Source of the DNA: Rugalucina vietnamica
Lineage: Eukaryota > Mollusca > Bivalvia > Lucinida > Lucinidae
Assembly (NCBI GenBank): GCA_964017185.1
Contig: OZ024869.1
Span: 3,866,501-3,930,500 of the forward strand
Direction: 5' to 3'
DNA: 64,000 nt
Part shown: positions 22,494-34,900 of the stretch, piece after piece
Layout: the number at the start of each line of letters is the position of its first letter
Position numbering within the stretch: position 1 is the first letter of the stretch
Made by a program: the position numbers and the translations under genes
The notes under the pieces: generated by a model
Database searches by the model: none
What the model was told of the DNA's origin: nothing
Seen by the model: only the letters and a program-made list of their open reading frames with translations

Positions 22494-22499
22494 CTTGTG
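22494..22499. repeat. Target-site duplication CTTGTG, right
   Basis: Identical to 12108-12113 and directly abuts the final CCATTACTACT of the element. Confidence 0.85.
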
Positions 22500-23060
22500 T
22501 GTCCAACCTGAAAAAGTTGGTTCCATGGAGTAGAATTATTCTACCCGTTCCGGATCAAGTTCATGAAAATTGCTGCGCATGCGCATATGGATGATTTGAG
22601 TATTATAAACTTAGTATTATCTTAAAGCCAATTTAGTTCCTCATCAACTGTAATGGTTTTCATTTTTGATCAAGCACGCGACTGTAACCACTGGACTGTG
22701 AAAGCCTATGCATGATCGAAGTCAAAGCGAATCAGTTGGAGGTATTCCGAATCATTGACTATTTATCACCACCGATGGGTTTATTCTTCAAATTCTTTGC
22801 ATGTAGTCATACAGTGAACCTTATGAAATGTTCCTACGACCAAAACATGTGCATTTTTCGGCGACATTTTCCCACAGCTATGTTTGCCAATCCCACCCCC
22901 ACAGAAGACACGATGTTCCATGGGTGATCTGAATAGAGTCGGCCTGTATATGATGCTTGTTAAAAACGCATATTATTTAATTGTTTACACTTAATTTTAT
23001 AATATAAACACCCAGAATGTAAAAATATACCTTCAGTTACAAACATCAAACAGTCCCAGC
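22500..23060. other. Intergenic stretch, nothing recognised
   Basis: No splice-bordered coding segment or known repeat is visible. Confidence 0.3.
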
Positions 23061-23065
23061 AGGCA

Positions 23066-23163
23066 CATGACGTCATAATGACGTCAGATCGACGTCGATT
23101 CGACGTCATGACGTCGCATCCACGTTGATATGACGTCATTATGACGTCATTTGCCCGCTGGGG
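23066..23163. mobile_element. Tiny inverted-repeat element made of CRE palindromes
   Basis: The ends are CCCAGCAGGCA and TGCCCGCTGGG. The roughly 100-bp interior holds several TGACGTCA or GACGTC sites in alternating arrangement. It is noncoding. TGACGTCA is the consensus CREB/ATF site. Confidence 0.6.
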
Positions 23164-23948
23164 TCCAAGTCCTTTGAGAGCATAAAATGACAGTATGCGG
23201 TTAAACGTGATCCGGAGTAACTACAATGCCACCGTTTCAAAGTTTCTAATTAAATATGTCGCAATATTCGATTTAAGGACGGAAACTTCGTCAAAATGAC
23301 AGAAAATAATTGGAAAACATATTAGCAACAAAAATCGAAAGATAACTGGTACCTTTCATTTTCGGGAAATTCGGCGAACCGCCGTGTGTAAAAGTACGTT
23401 TTTTCCATCGTGTTTCTGTTTCTGTATATGAGCCGGGAACCATTGACGTGAACAAGATGTTGACGTCATTATCCACGATCATTGACCATGGAATGAAACA
23501 TGTTTGAATCAAGAGTCAAGTGGCCAAGTCCGTTTAAAAAAATCTTGTTTCATATTGATCCGGATCATCTACAGATCCGCTATGGCTACAACGAGTGTAT
23601 ACGCAATATTAAATTGAACAATGTCCCATAAAACGCCAGTTGGATACAAAAGCTGTTATTGTGTCTGATTTATGTAACGTTACATAAATCTATACTCATA
23701 ATAACAGATCCCTTTATCTGTATCTATATAACTTTCATTTTATATCAATTATGATTTCATATTTGAATTAGAATACACTGACAACATTAATATAACATCT
23801 ACAATCTGACATAATATCTAATGTCTCGTACCAACGAAGTGTCCATTGGTCCATAGAAAGACTGGGCCATAGGATACCTAACATTCTTTGAGATGCCCGG
23901 GCATGCTATCTCGGGGGGAGGGGGGGGGATGAGAAAACACAGAAAAAT

Positions 23949-24182
23949 GAGCCGCCTCATGAGAAAACCAACAATGTGGTTTTTAAACAGGTCCGACACA
24001 AACCGGCCTGTACAAGCACAGAAAAGATCTAGAAGCTTGAAATTTCTGATTTAAGTAGAATAGTAATTGTACTTTCCGAGTAGCGAAAATAAAGGCGCTG
24101 ATCAGCTTCGCGGTTACCGCGAAGCTGATCTGCGTCTTTGTTTTCGCCTATGCAAATTGTTGGTTTTCTCATGAGGCGGCTC
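23949..24182 (+). mobile_element. GAGCCGC MITE
   Basis: Full-length copy with both termini and the central hairpin; flanks are AT-rich with no perfect 4-bp duplication. It is preceded by a G tract (23914-23928). Confidence 0.8.
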
Positions 24183-25085
24183 ATTTATAGAAAACACCAT
24201 CTGTTTACTAGGGATCAGCATTTTAAAGAAAACAATTTCTAAACGTTTAAATGCTTCAATTAACGCCCAGAAAAGATGTTACTTTCTTTTCTAGAGCCAG
24301 CTCTCGAGAAAATGGATAACATTAGGCAGAATCACGAGTAACACGTGTTTAAGTAGCGTTCCAGAGCACAGTAAGTCTATTAGTACTTACAGAATGATCA
24401 GATCCAATCAAAGACAAATCACGGTACTTGTACATTTGCCGAAAAGTCTATTTTGCGGTACCAATACTCGAACATACTTGTTTGATTCTCGTGTTACAGC
24501 ATGCAATTAAAATCACACCGGTTTCAGCCGGTAAGTTCAATATTTTCAAACTTGTGTTCCATACAACTTATTCTGTGGGAAAATGAAACATGTGTTGGTT
24601 TGACGTAAACACCTACGCATGTATGGAGTAAACACAGGTACATGTGTACACGTATGACAGGTTATGACGCCCAAATTAACTTACCTAGATGAGATGTCAG
24701 TTACTTTCACGATCAACAGCACGTGTAGTACAAAGTGCAACTGAACCAATGGGACCCTGTGAACAGAAGGCTGAAATTTCTAAAATTAATGCCCAAAACA
24801 TTGAAGACAGTAGTTTATAATGACAATGGATGTTCCTCGCAACTTGTCAACTTTCTCCACCTTTTTGCCAGATTTATAGGGTCACCGATGAGGCTTGTGT
24901 AGCCGAAACCGGTGCGGATCAAGCTCGTCCCCTTTTTCCTTAGATGAGTGGTAGACTTGTCAGTATATACTAAGTAAACTAAACTTTCACGAAAGTTTTC
25001 GTGGTATATTAAGTTAGAAGACAACAGATAGTAATTAAAGAAAGTTTGTTCGCTGCTATCATTTGTTCTTGCATTAAACGTAATA
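24183..25085. other. Intergenic stretch, no gene called
   Basis: A strong donor-like TCTAG|GTAAGT on the minus strand at about 24683 stands alone without coding support. A LINE-like 'ccggtttcggctacacaagc' (minus) lies near 24895. Confidence 0.3.
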
Positions 25086-25089
25086 TAAT

Positions 25090-26160
25090 CTCATGTATCA
25101 AAGAGGGACGAGTTTTATATGATGTCTAATGTATCAAAGAGGGAAGAGTTTTATATTATGCATAATGTATCAAAAGAGGGAAGAATTTAATATGATGTAT
25201 AATGTTTCAAAAAGGGAAGAGTTTTATATGATGTATATAATGTATCAAAGAGGAAAGAATTTTATATGATGTATAATGTATCAAAGAGGAAAGAGTTTTA
25301 TATGATGTATATGATGTATCAAAGAGGAAATAATTTTATATGATGTTTAATGTATCAAAGAGGAAAGAGTTTTATATGATGTATAATGTATCAAAGAGGG
25401 AAGAGTTTTATATGATGTATAATGTTTCAAAAAGGGAAGAGTTTTATATGATGTATAATGTATCAAAGAGGGAAGAATTTTGTATGATGTATAATGTATC
25501 AAAGAGGGAAGAATTATGTATATGTAGTAGTGCTAAGTATAATACACACTTGTATCGCCTTGCGGTACAAGCCGGCTTTTACAGCGACGCAATAGAGTGT
25601 TGGATTAGCACGCAGGAGACCCTGGTTCGATCCTCGGTCGGGGCGAAAAGATTATTTGCATCTTTTTCACCTGTTACATTTGGCGCCCAACGTAAAATGA
25701 CCCATCCAATGGCTCGGAGCACATCCGTGTCGAATTTAGGTTCGTGAATGTCTAATTGAGATTCAGGGACGAATCTAAAATGGAGGGGGAATATGTAGTA
25801 GTGCTAGGTATAATACACACTTGTATCGCCTTGCGGTACAAGCCGGCTTTTACAGCGACGCAATAGAGTGTTGGATTAGCACGCAGGAGACCCTGGTTCG
25901 ATCCTCGGTCGGGGCGAAAAGATTATTTGCATCTTTTTCACCTGTTACATATAATGTATCAAAGAGGGGAGAATTTTATATCATGTATAAATGTATCAAA
26001 GAGGGAAGAGTTTTATATGATGTATAATGTATCAAAGAGGAAAGAATTTTATATGGTGTATAATGTATCAAAGAGGGAAGACTTTTATATGATGTATAAT
26101 GTATCAAAGAGGAAAGAATTTTATATGATGTATAAATGTATCAAAGAGGGAAGAATTTCG
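25090..26160 (+). repeat. 36-bp tandem array
   Basis: About 20 copies of a 36-bp unit (aatgtatcaaagagggaaga + gttttatatgatgtat) run through the region. Because 36 is a multiple of 3, they read as a repeated 12-residue peptide. This is a tandem repeat, not a gene. The array is interrupted at 25526-25949 by two copies of a SINE-like segment. Confidence 0.85.
25526..25949 (+). mobile_element. tRNA-derived SINE-like segment, duplicated within the 36-bp array
   Basis: The segment 25526-25677 recurs at 25795-25949 with about one difference. It contains a tRNA-like stretch with a B-box 'ggttcgatcctc' and 'tagagtgttggattagc'. The 117 bp between the copies is unique. The near identity implies a recent duplication. 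Confidence 0.65.
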
Positions 26161-26249
26161 ATACGATCACTTCTTACCTCAGCATAATTTTATTAAAACA
26201 CAAAAAAATCTAGCTCCAAAGATGCCGAGTGTGTGATTAACAGGTGAAT

Positions 26250-27435
26250 CTTCTACTGTCCATGCAGTATAAATCAATGATGAACAAAGTTGCCCTGCTG
26301 CAGAGGTTGCAAACCAGAAAGATAAACGTTAGCACATTTGCTTGTCGACAGTGGTGTTATTTTACAAGTTTGTCCAGACTTTATAATAAACATATTGACA
26401 GTCTCGTAGACTTGCTTCATTATCATAGAAGCTATAGAAACTTTCCTAAACAACAGCAAGGTGAATGAAGCCATCAGACCTGACCGGATCCCTATCATCA
26501 TCTTGAAAAGCTGTGCACGCCAAATCGCCTCTACCATGCGCTCCATCTCCCAAATATCTATAGACACCGGCAAACTCCCCAAAGATTGGTTAAATGCAAA
26601 CGTGTCTCCTTTCATCAAGAAAGGCGATGTCCATCTGCCAGAGAACTTTCGCCCGGTCTCCCTGACGTGTCTCCTGCAAACTACTAGAACAAATGATCTG
26701 CAGGCATATATCTTTGATCACCTGAAAAATAAAGAACAAAAATTTGACATCCCTTAACCACAGCTTCAGTTCTGGATATTCCCGCGAGACGCAATTTGTC
26801 ACGACAATTCACGACCAACTTGGAAAGTTTGATGTTGGCACCCAGATCGATATGCTGATCCTCTCATAGGTCTTTGATGCCGTCCCTTACAGGAAGCCTT
26901 TTTACAACGCGGATGGAACAGTACGGTGTCATTGGCATTTATCATAGTCAACTCATGGCTATGCGACTTTATGACTAACAGACAAATGAAGGTTGTTTTG
27001 GATGGCGAAGAGTCAAAAGCTGTTCATCTTGACTCTGGAGTACTACAGAGAACAGTCCTATAGGTCTGTCCTTACGCCACATAACGACCTGCCAGATGCC
27101 ATAAAGCCCACAGTCCGTCTGTCTACTGTATGATCCCATTAATAGTATGAAATACCATCTCACACTCCGACAGGACCAACAGAATCTTGAGATCTGGGCA
27201 AAAAGTGGGGTATGAAATTCAATGCCAAGAAGTGCTACATCATGAGCATCAACAGCATGTCCTTCCAATTCTATGACCTGGATGAAAACATACTACCGCA
27301 GGTTCCAGAAAATCCGTATTTAGGCATCACACTCTTCGGAAACCTCAAGTGGACTCTCCATATCAACAAAACCACAAGAAAAGCCAATTCGACCTTATGC
27401 TTCCTCAGAAGAAACTTAAAGCTCTGTCCTAAAAA

Positions 27436-27486
<51 letters not shown>

Positions 27487-27715
27487 ATTCCTTGCTCTGA
27501 TTCGATTATCGTTGGAATATAGTTCAGTAGTTTGGGATCCACACCTTCAAAAAGACATAGAAGAACTAGGAGAAACAATCAAAGACAATCAGCAAGATTT
27601 ATAACGGGAGACTACAGTTCCAGAGACCAAGGCTGTATGACCCATATGCTCAAAGACCTGGCCATCCCACTACTACAGGACAGAAGGAAAGCGAAAAGAC
27701 TGGTACCGGTGTAGT
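26250..27715 (+). pseudogene. Decayed LINE reverse transcriptase
   Basis: Pieces of one RT appear in shifting frames: RPDRIPIIILKSC, FRPVSLTCLLQ, LDSGVL, KFNAKKCYIMSI, YLGITLFGNLKW and FLALIRLSLEYSSVVWDPH. Multiple stops separate them. Lys codons before FLALIRL have expanded into a poly-A run of about 46 bp (about 27439-27485). It is 5' truncated; no endonuclease is visible. Confidence 0.7.
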
Positions 27716-27804
27716 TCTATAAGGTGGTCAAGGCGCAGGTGTCAACTTTGCCATATCATGACTATTTGAGTCAGCCCAGAATGATTCCAGGTCTGGACAA
27801 CTGG

Positions 27805-28085
27805 TCAGGTCAGGGGGAAGATTATTCCAGAGTCTTGCTGTTCTTGGAAAAATGAATACAGATGGGTGTTAATTCGTGAGTATGGAATGGAGAGCCTGTT
27901 ACGCGTTGTGGAAGTGATGTAAGATGGGAGAGGAATTGTGACTAGGCCTGATTGAAATTTGTAGAATATAACCAGGGACGATATTTTTCTGCGGGTTTCT
28001 GAAGCTGGGAGACTTAACTTTTTTAACATTTTAGTGACGCTGCTGGTTCTTGCGTAGCCATTTAAGATGTATCGTACTGTCATGT
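27805..28085 (-). pseudogene. LINE ORF2 C-terminal fragment
   Basis: The minus-strand frame has the RRKISSLVIFYKFQSGLV and IPYSRINTHLYSFFQ pattern of the LINE ORF2 C-terminus. It stands opposite to the decayed LINE at 26250-27715. No RT core. Confidence 0.55.
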
Positions 28086-28159
28086 GTTAAACCATCTCGA
28101 CCTTCTCTACATTGTGTGGGCATTTTTATGCTCTGGAATACTTAATTTTAACAGTTTTA

Positions 28160-28330
28160 AATGTGGGGCGGACTGGCACTGACTTGGTAGAGTGTAGAAC
28201 TCTGGTGCTAGCGGACCCATGTTCGATCCTCAGTCGGGGTGCAGTTTGTTGTGGCCTTAAGAAAAGTAGGAAGGATAGTAGACTTATACTGCTATACAAA
28301 GGTCTAAAGGGTAAAAGCCAGAATACCCAC
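28160..28330 (+). mobile_element. tRNA-derived SINE-like fragment
   Basis: 'ggtagagtgtagaactctgg' and B-box-like 'tgttcgatcctc' sit at tRNA spacing; the body is short and diverged. Confidence 0.45.
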
Positions 28331-28369
28331 AGATGACCTTATCCCAAAGAATAGGCGTTGTAGAAATCA

Positions 28370-28690
28370 ACACTCTTTGGCTTTTCAGATACCTTCAGCT
28401 AGCAAAGAAGCGTACAAAAGTAGTTTCTTTCCACAGACTATCTGGGACTGGAATGACCTCCCTGATTCACTTGTCTCCTCTGCTGAAATGTCTGATGACT
28501 GTGTGTCCAAGTTCGCTTCACTCGTGCGTTCAAGGGACTAATTTCTCCCCCATCCGAACCCCCTGGTGAAATAATGTCATTTGGCGTGTCACCAGTAAAC
28601 TATTCAGATTCAGATTCAGATTGAGAAAGTCATATTTCCACAGCTCCTGAGGTCAGCAATGGTCAGAAATTGATCGACTCATTACACATT
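28370..28690 (+). pseudogene. LINE ORF2 C-terminus and 3' end fragment
   Basis: Frames give SFFPQTIWDWNDLPDSLVSS, the usual C-terminal motif of such ORF2s. A 3' end with 'gattcagattcagatt' repeats and 'tcagaaattgatcgactc' follows, which also ends the LINE piece at 31800-32200. Confidence 0.55.
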
Positions 28691-28769
28691 AAAAACAACA
28701 ACTTAATTTAAGATTATTTTTATTGGTTCTAGCTAGTGTGCCTATAAAGGCGGAATATATACGATAGAA

Positions 28770-28937
28770 GATGGGGTGTTTTGACGGACCTTTATTCGGA
28801 AGTCCGTTATACTTTTCCATTCGGTTCGGCGAAGTACGATTCGGTTTTGCGTATGTCAAAACTCTAAAACGAGGCGAAAAATGGTTGGAAGTGAAATTAC
28901 TTTCTCCGTTTAGAATTTTCCCTGCTTATTTGTCAAA
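28770..28937 (+). promoter_or_regulatory. CDC27 5' UTR / promoter-proximal region
   Basis: CpG-containing sequence (ttcggttcggcgaagtacgattcgg) just upstream of the CDC27 ATG. A uORF starts at ATG 28889 and ends at TAG 28919-28921 (10 codons), 16 nt before the main ATG. No TATA box is obvious. The transcription start is not determined. Confidence 0.45.
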
Positions 28938-28961
28938 ATGATAATTCAAGAGCCAGTCCAG
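28938..28961 (+). CDS. CDC27: CDC27 exon 1 (start codon)
   Basis: ATG followed by codons for IIQEPVQ, then a GTACCC donor. The vertebrate protein starts similarly and its exon 2 also begins AAIW, which supports this distant first exon. Intron 1 is 8.6 kb. The donor is weak. Confidence 0.85.
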
Positions 28962-31900
28962 GTACCCTGCCTCCTAACACAAACAGTCTGCGTATTTATA
29001 GTCCTATTAAGTTCATTTTTGTACCTGAAATTCTTGCAAATTTCATTCAACAGTCCATCATCAGCTTTTTTTCTTCCATCACCAAACAGTTACATCCCTA
29101 TCATGAAACTCAGATTGAGAAGGTGTAGAGGACTGCTGCCCGGTGGACCTGCAGGCGATGGAGGAACACCGGTAGCGTCGGTGAAATGCTAGACGATCTT
29201 GAGTGGCCATCCCTGGAGTCTCGCAGGGAGCGGTCCTCCACTATCAGTATTACTGTAGAGATAGAAATACAGCTACACGCGAATGTAGGAGAGCTAGACA
29301 AGAATTTGAAAACCGAATATCAGAGGACAATAATCCCAAAGCTTTTTACAAGTATGTAAATTCCAGAAGGAAAGTTAGTACAGGTATTTCTAATTTGAAA
29401 CGAGATGACGGGACATTTGCAGAATCTGATTCTGAAAAAGCTGAAGATCTTAACTCCTTCTTTAAAGATGTGTTTGTGAAAGAAAATATTAGTAATATTG
29501 CAAACTTTCCTGATAGAAGTGGTGGAATTACCAGTCAGGGACAAAACCTAAACAGGTTATAAAAAAAATAACTGAAACAAGTTATTAATACACTTTAAAT
29601 GATCTCCCTTTCCAAGATGTTAGAGTTAACTTTTCTTGGATATTTTTTTCAGGTCAAAAAACCACTTTTATAAGTTATGCTTTAATTAGTAATTATGACA
29701 ATATTAACTTGAATAGGTTATTAGTATCATTACCCCACTTGTCTTTGAAGTACCTGCGTACTACTTTTTAGCCTATGCGTACGAAGAAATTCTTTTGTAG
29801 TAGCTACATTAAAGTTACATCATCCTGGGAAAATTGTCTAGACATGTGCCAAAATTCTGGTAAGGTGGGAACAGATGTTTTAAAATCAGGGATTTTGCCA
29901 TTCTGATGCCCAAAAATTGCATAAAAAACTGAAATTTTCAAAATCTGAATGGTATATACTAACTTTCAGCCATGTGAGTATAAAGCTCTCATCTTGCTGC
30001 ATCTCCCATTAACATTTTAATTATGTAAAACCCTGCATATTTCAATTAAATTAAGAGAAACTTCACAGATTTTGACTGATGCAGGGAAACTGAAAAATAA
30101 CTTGTTTCAGTTATTTTTTTTATAACCTGTTTAGGTTTTGTCCCTGACTGATTACAGTATACAATATCATTATTAATGAAGAAATAGTGATGAAACTCAT
30201 GAAAAATTTGAATGTAAATAAATCACCTGGACCTGACCTTATTCACCCAAGAGTACTCAAAGAACTATGTGGAAGTTTGATTAACCCAATGACACTAATA
30301 TTTCAAAAATCTTTTCAATATGGAGAACTGGTTGATGATTGGAAAACAGCGAATGTAAAAGCACTTTTCAAGAAAGGCTCAAGAGATAATCCTAGTAACT
30401 ACCGTCCTATCTCATTGACTTGTATTCCATGTAAATTGATGGAAAAGTTGGTACGAGACGCTATTGTTAATCATATGACATCAAATAAACTGTTTTCAGA
30501 TTCACAGTATGGATTTCGATCTTTACGTTCTTGTGCTCTACAACTTTTAGATGTAATGGAGAAATGGACAGAATGGTTAGATGAAGGTTCAAGTTTTGAC
30601 TGTATATATTATGACTTTGCAAAAGCGTTTGATAGCGTGCCGCATGCACGCTTATTAGTCAAATTAGAAGCCTATGGAATTAAAGGACAATTACTTGAAT
30701 GGGTGAAAGCATTTTTAAATCAGAGAAAACAAAGAGTGGTTGTAAACTCGAGTAAATCTTCATGGGCTGATGTGACATCTGGAGTCCCCCAAGGCAGTGT
30801 CTTGGGGCCTATACTATTCTTAGTATATATTAATGATATTGAAGACGCTATCAGGAAAACCCTTCGATTGTTTGCTGATGATACAAAGTTGTTCGGTTGT
30901 ACTAACACAGACTCAGATATAGAGGAACTACAATTAGACAATGATGAACTTGACGATTGGAGTGATAAATGGCTTTTGCGATTTAACGTTGGAAAATGTT
31001 GTGCTTTACATTATGGACATAACAATCCAAATCACACATATTTAATGTATGAAAATGGTGTACAGAAGGAAATAGTAAACAGTAACTCGGTGAAAGACCT
31101 TGGTATCACCTTTGACACGGACATGAAGTTTAGGAAACATATTAGTGACTGTATAAATAAAGCAAATCGGATAACAGGCCTTCTTAGACGTTCCTTTCTA
31201 CATATTAACTGTAAATCATTTAGTAAACTGTTCAAAACACTCATCAGACCTGTGTTAGAATATGGCAATATTATATGGAGTCCCAGATTTAAGAAAGATA
31301 TTGAAGCCATTGAAAGAGTACTGAAAAGAGCAACTAAGTTAGTATATAATGTCAGGAATATGAGTTATATTGATAGACTAAGAGTCTTGAAAATTCCCTC
31401 ATTAACATACAGAAGGTTCCGTGGTGACATGATCCAAGTGTACAAGCTTCTACACAATCTTGAAGATATTCCATTCACACGGTTTTTTGAATTAAATGAA
31501 AATCCAACAAGAGGTCATGCCTACAAGTTAAAGAAAAAATCTTGTAAAAAGGATATCTGCAAGAATTTCTTCTCAGTGAGAGTAATTTCTTCATGGAATG
31601 GATTGCCTGACCAAGTTGTTACTGCACCGACCTTAAACACCTTTAAGAACCGACTAGACAAATTCATCGGAGATAAGAAGTACACAGTATTTCCGGAAAA
31701 TCCCTGGGTATTCAACCGAGAGGGGGATATATAAGTTGATCAACTTGCGTCCCCAAACAGATAAAGTAAAGTAAAGTAAAGTAAAGTAAAGTACAAGATA
31801 CACTCTGGTACAGTGTCTCTTGATAAAGACAAATACCTGACCCCGGCACCCAATCTAAGGCATACTCGGGCATCACATGAATCACAATACACAAGACCAT

Positions 31901-34900
31901 TTGCCTATAGTGATTCCCTGAAAAATTCCTTTTTCCCCAGAACTATTCCGGTTTGGAATAGTCTCCCTTCTTCAGTGGTCCTATCTAAGACCATTGAGGA
32001 ATTTAAGGCTTCTATTTAAATCATTAGCCCAGAGGCATGCGTTTTAGTATGCCTCTCATCTATATCTTGTAAATAGTTTTAATGGTCCACCCCAAATGTT
32101 TTATTTTCCCCTGACTAAATTCTAAATTTAGCCACCCACCCCACACCTGAGGTGATGATCAGAAATTGATCGACTCAGTATCAGAAGAAAGATAGATAGT
32201 TATAATAATTGTAAGTGGAGCGGACTGGTGCAGAGTTAAGAGTGTAGGATTCTCATTCGATCCTATAGGGCAGGTCCGCTAGTAGACTCGTACAACTCTC
32301 TGTGGAAATGATTTTACAACTCAGTTGATGTGTACAATCTCCATGTGTCGAAGTGACTTGTCATCAATTCCGAATGTACTCTCAGCATTGTGTCCATCCG
32401 TAAAACAAGATTTTAACAGATTCATTTTACAGCTGTTTGTCAGTCGTGTTTACTCGTGTGGGGTTGTTTCCAGAACGAGCCGAACACATATGCCGACATT
32501 ACGGAAACATGATGTCAAACATTTATTTATTCCAGTTGAAGGGTCAACATTTGGCCTTGTCCAATGATATGCACTTATTTCTTAAATGATGTCAATCAGG
32601 TCAGCCATTTTGATGACGCCGTGTGACCAATGACGACAACGAACTCAATTTGACTAAAACAAACATGGCGGCACCCGATGAGTGACAGCAATAAAAACGG
32701 GCCTTGAAATTTAGGCTGAAAATAAAATTTTGTTTGTTTGTCCTTTACCTACCTACCCACATTTTAGCCCCCTACTCAAAAAATTATATTGCAGTTTCCT
32801 GAAGAAAAATATTTTTATCTTTCTATGGTGAAATGAACAATTTGGGTTTTATTAAATCATTCAAATGCTTGAATACAAACTTGTTAAACTCACCTTTCCT
32901 GGAAATTTTGTGCACTTTCTGTGAAATATCTATTCATTTAATTCATATGCACCTATATTACATGTACATGTAACATTTAATGCAAAATAAAAGCTGACTA
33001 GACTAAAATGTTGAATGTTAATTTTCTATTTTCTACTGAAAGCAAAATATAATAAAATACTTTTCCTACCTACCTACCCAAGGTTAAAATGCTGGGTAGG
33101 TAAAGGACAAACAAACAATTTTTTAATTCAGGCCTTAGTGATTTTAGGAGTCTTAGATTGATTTTAGTCCCAAAAATATAAGGCGAGTTGCCATAGGGAA
33201 AACAAGAAGTTAAACTGCTAAGTAAAAACGATATAGTGCATGATTTTATGATTACTTTTTTTCGGCTATATGGCGATGTTCTTACACTCGCCATATCCTT
33301 ATATTGCTACGTGAGGTTGCAACACGCGCTGCATTATACTAATTGATCAATTAAATATTAATTGATCAATTAACTTTCCATATATAGAAATGGGCGAAGT
33401 CCATTCTCGGCATAAACCATCGAACATAAACGGCGATTTAGTGCACTGAAAGAATGACAGCCAGAAGTTTTTAAACGAGAATAAAACCGCTAAAAATGGA
33501 CAAAATAGGTTGATTATTTTTTCTATAAGCATATTAAACACGCTAGTAATGCATCGGTGAGGTCTATTCTTCTTGATTTATATTGAAATAGTTGCAATTA
33601 TTGACAGTTACCGTAGTTCCACCTTTGATCAACCAACTGGGATCGCAATGAAGAGATATGGAACGTGTGTAATATAGCGTAGTGAGATTTTGCAACTAGT
33701 CGGCTAGGTACTCTTCCGTGAAAAGAAATTAATATCGGTCACCTTTACTGCTATTTTCCTCATTCGGTGGGGGTGGTAACCTTGGTCATTATCGTTATCT
33801 TACTGTTCTTACTGTTGTCGAAGTTGTAATCAAGCATATCTGCCTCTTCCAGACGCATTTTGATAAATTCTGTAGTTTCTGGTTGGTTGGCCAGGAACAT
33901 AACATGTCGAACTTGTGTGGATGATCATGCCACCACGTGTTTAGCCTACTTTTGAAACAATTTAGAGAAGGAGCCTGCACTACTTGTTCTGGTAGACTAT
34001 TCCAGGTGTCAATGACTGTTGCCGAAACTGTTTCCACAGATTTTCAATCTTGGTCTTTTTTTTAAGTTTTAGCTGGTGCCCTCTTGTTGCTGTATACTCA
34101 GAGGGGGTAAAGAGCTTGCTTTTGTCCACTTTGTCGATGTCGTGGAGGATTTTATAAATTCGTATAACATCCGTCCTTTCCCGTCTGTATTCTAGGTTTG
34201 GTAATCCTAATTTACGAAGTCTGTCAACGTATGAGAGATGAGCAATGCTTTTGACAAGCTTCGTGGCAGGTCTTTGTATATTTTCCAGTGCAATCATGTC
34301 CTTTTTAAAAAGTGGTGACCATACTGAAGATGCATACTCGATGTGCGGAGGGACAATTGACTTGAAAAGATTTAAAAATGCATCCTTATCTAGATATGTA
34401 AATGTCTGAAATATGAGGCCCAAGTTTCTGTTTGCCACTGTAATCTTAGTGATATGGTTTGAGACACCAAGGTCTTTCTCTGCCTCTACTTTGAGACACC
34501 AAGGTCTTTCTCTGCCTATACTTTTTCAATAGGTACCTGATCATTAGTCTAAGTTTGATTCATATCATGGATCCCTTAATGCATATGTTTGCACCTTTTG
34601 AAATTAAAGAACATTCTCCAAACTAGAGCCTAGTCTACTGAATTGTCCAGAACATCTTGTAACTGTGCGACTTCGGCCATAATTGACACTATTTGATATA
34701 TTTTTGCATCATCGATGAAAAGTTTTATGAATGCTTGGATTACCAGAGGAAAGTCATTTATAAAGATCAAGAATAATATTGGCCCCAGTACACTACCCTG
34801 GGGGATTCCACTTGAAATATCGGCTGTAGTTGAGGTTTTACCGTCCACTTTTACTTTTTGTTTTCTATCTGAGAGAAAGTTTTTTATCCAGTTATAAATT

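Larger units (their letters stand above)
29246..31797 (+). mobile_element. CR1/Jockey-superfamily LINE in CDC27 intron 1, split by a MITE
   Basis: 5'-truncated LINE in the sense orientation. The coding part runs 29246-29531 and 30151-31734. A 3' tail of (agtaa)n at 31765-31792 follows. A 619-bp inverted-repeat element is inserted at 29532-30150. Confidence 0.8.

Noticed and set aside
24600-24800. Strong donor TCTAG|GTAAGT on the minus strand at about 24683
   Set aside because: No coding segment or partner acceptor could be tied to it; a lone donor is not enough to call an exon.
25340-26187. Long frames with repeated MYNVSKREEFYM
   Set aside because: 36-bp tandem repeat, a multiple of three, so any open frame persists; no start context or conserved domain.
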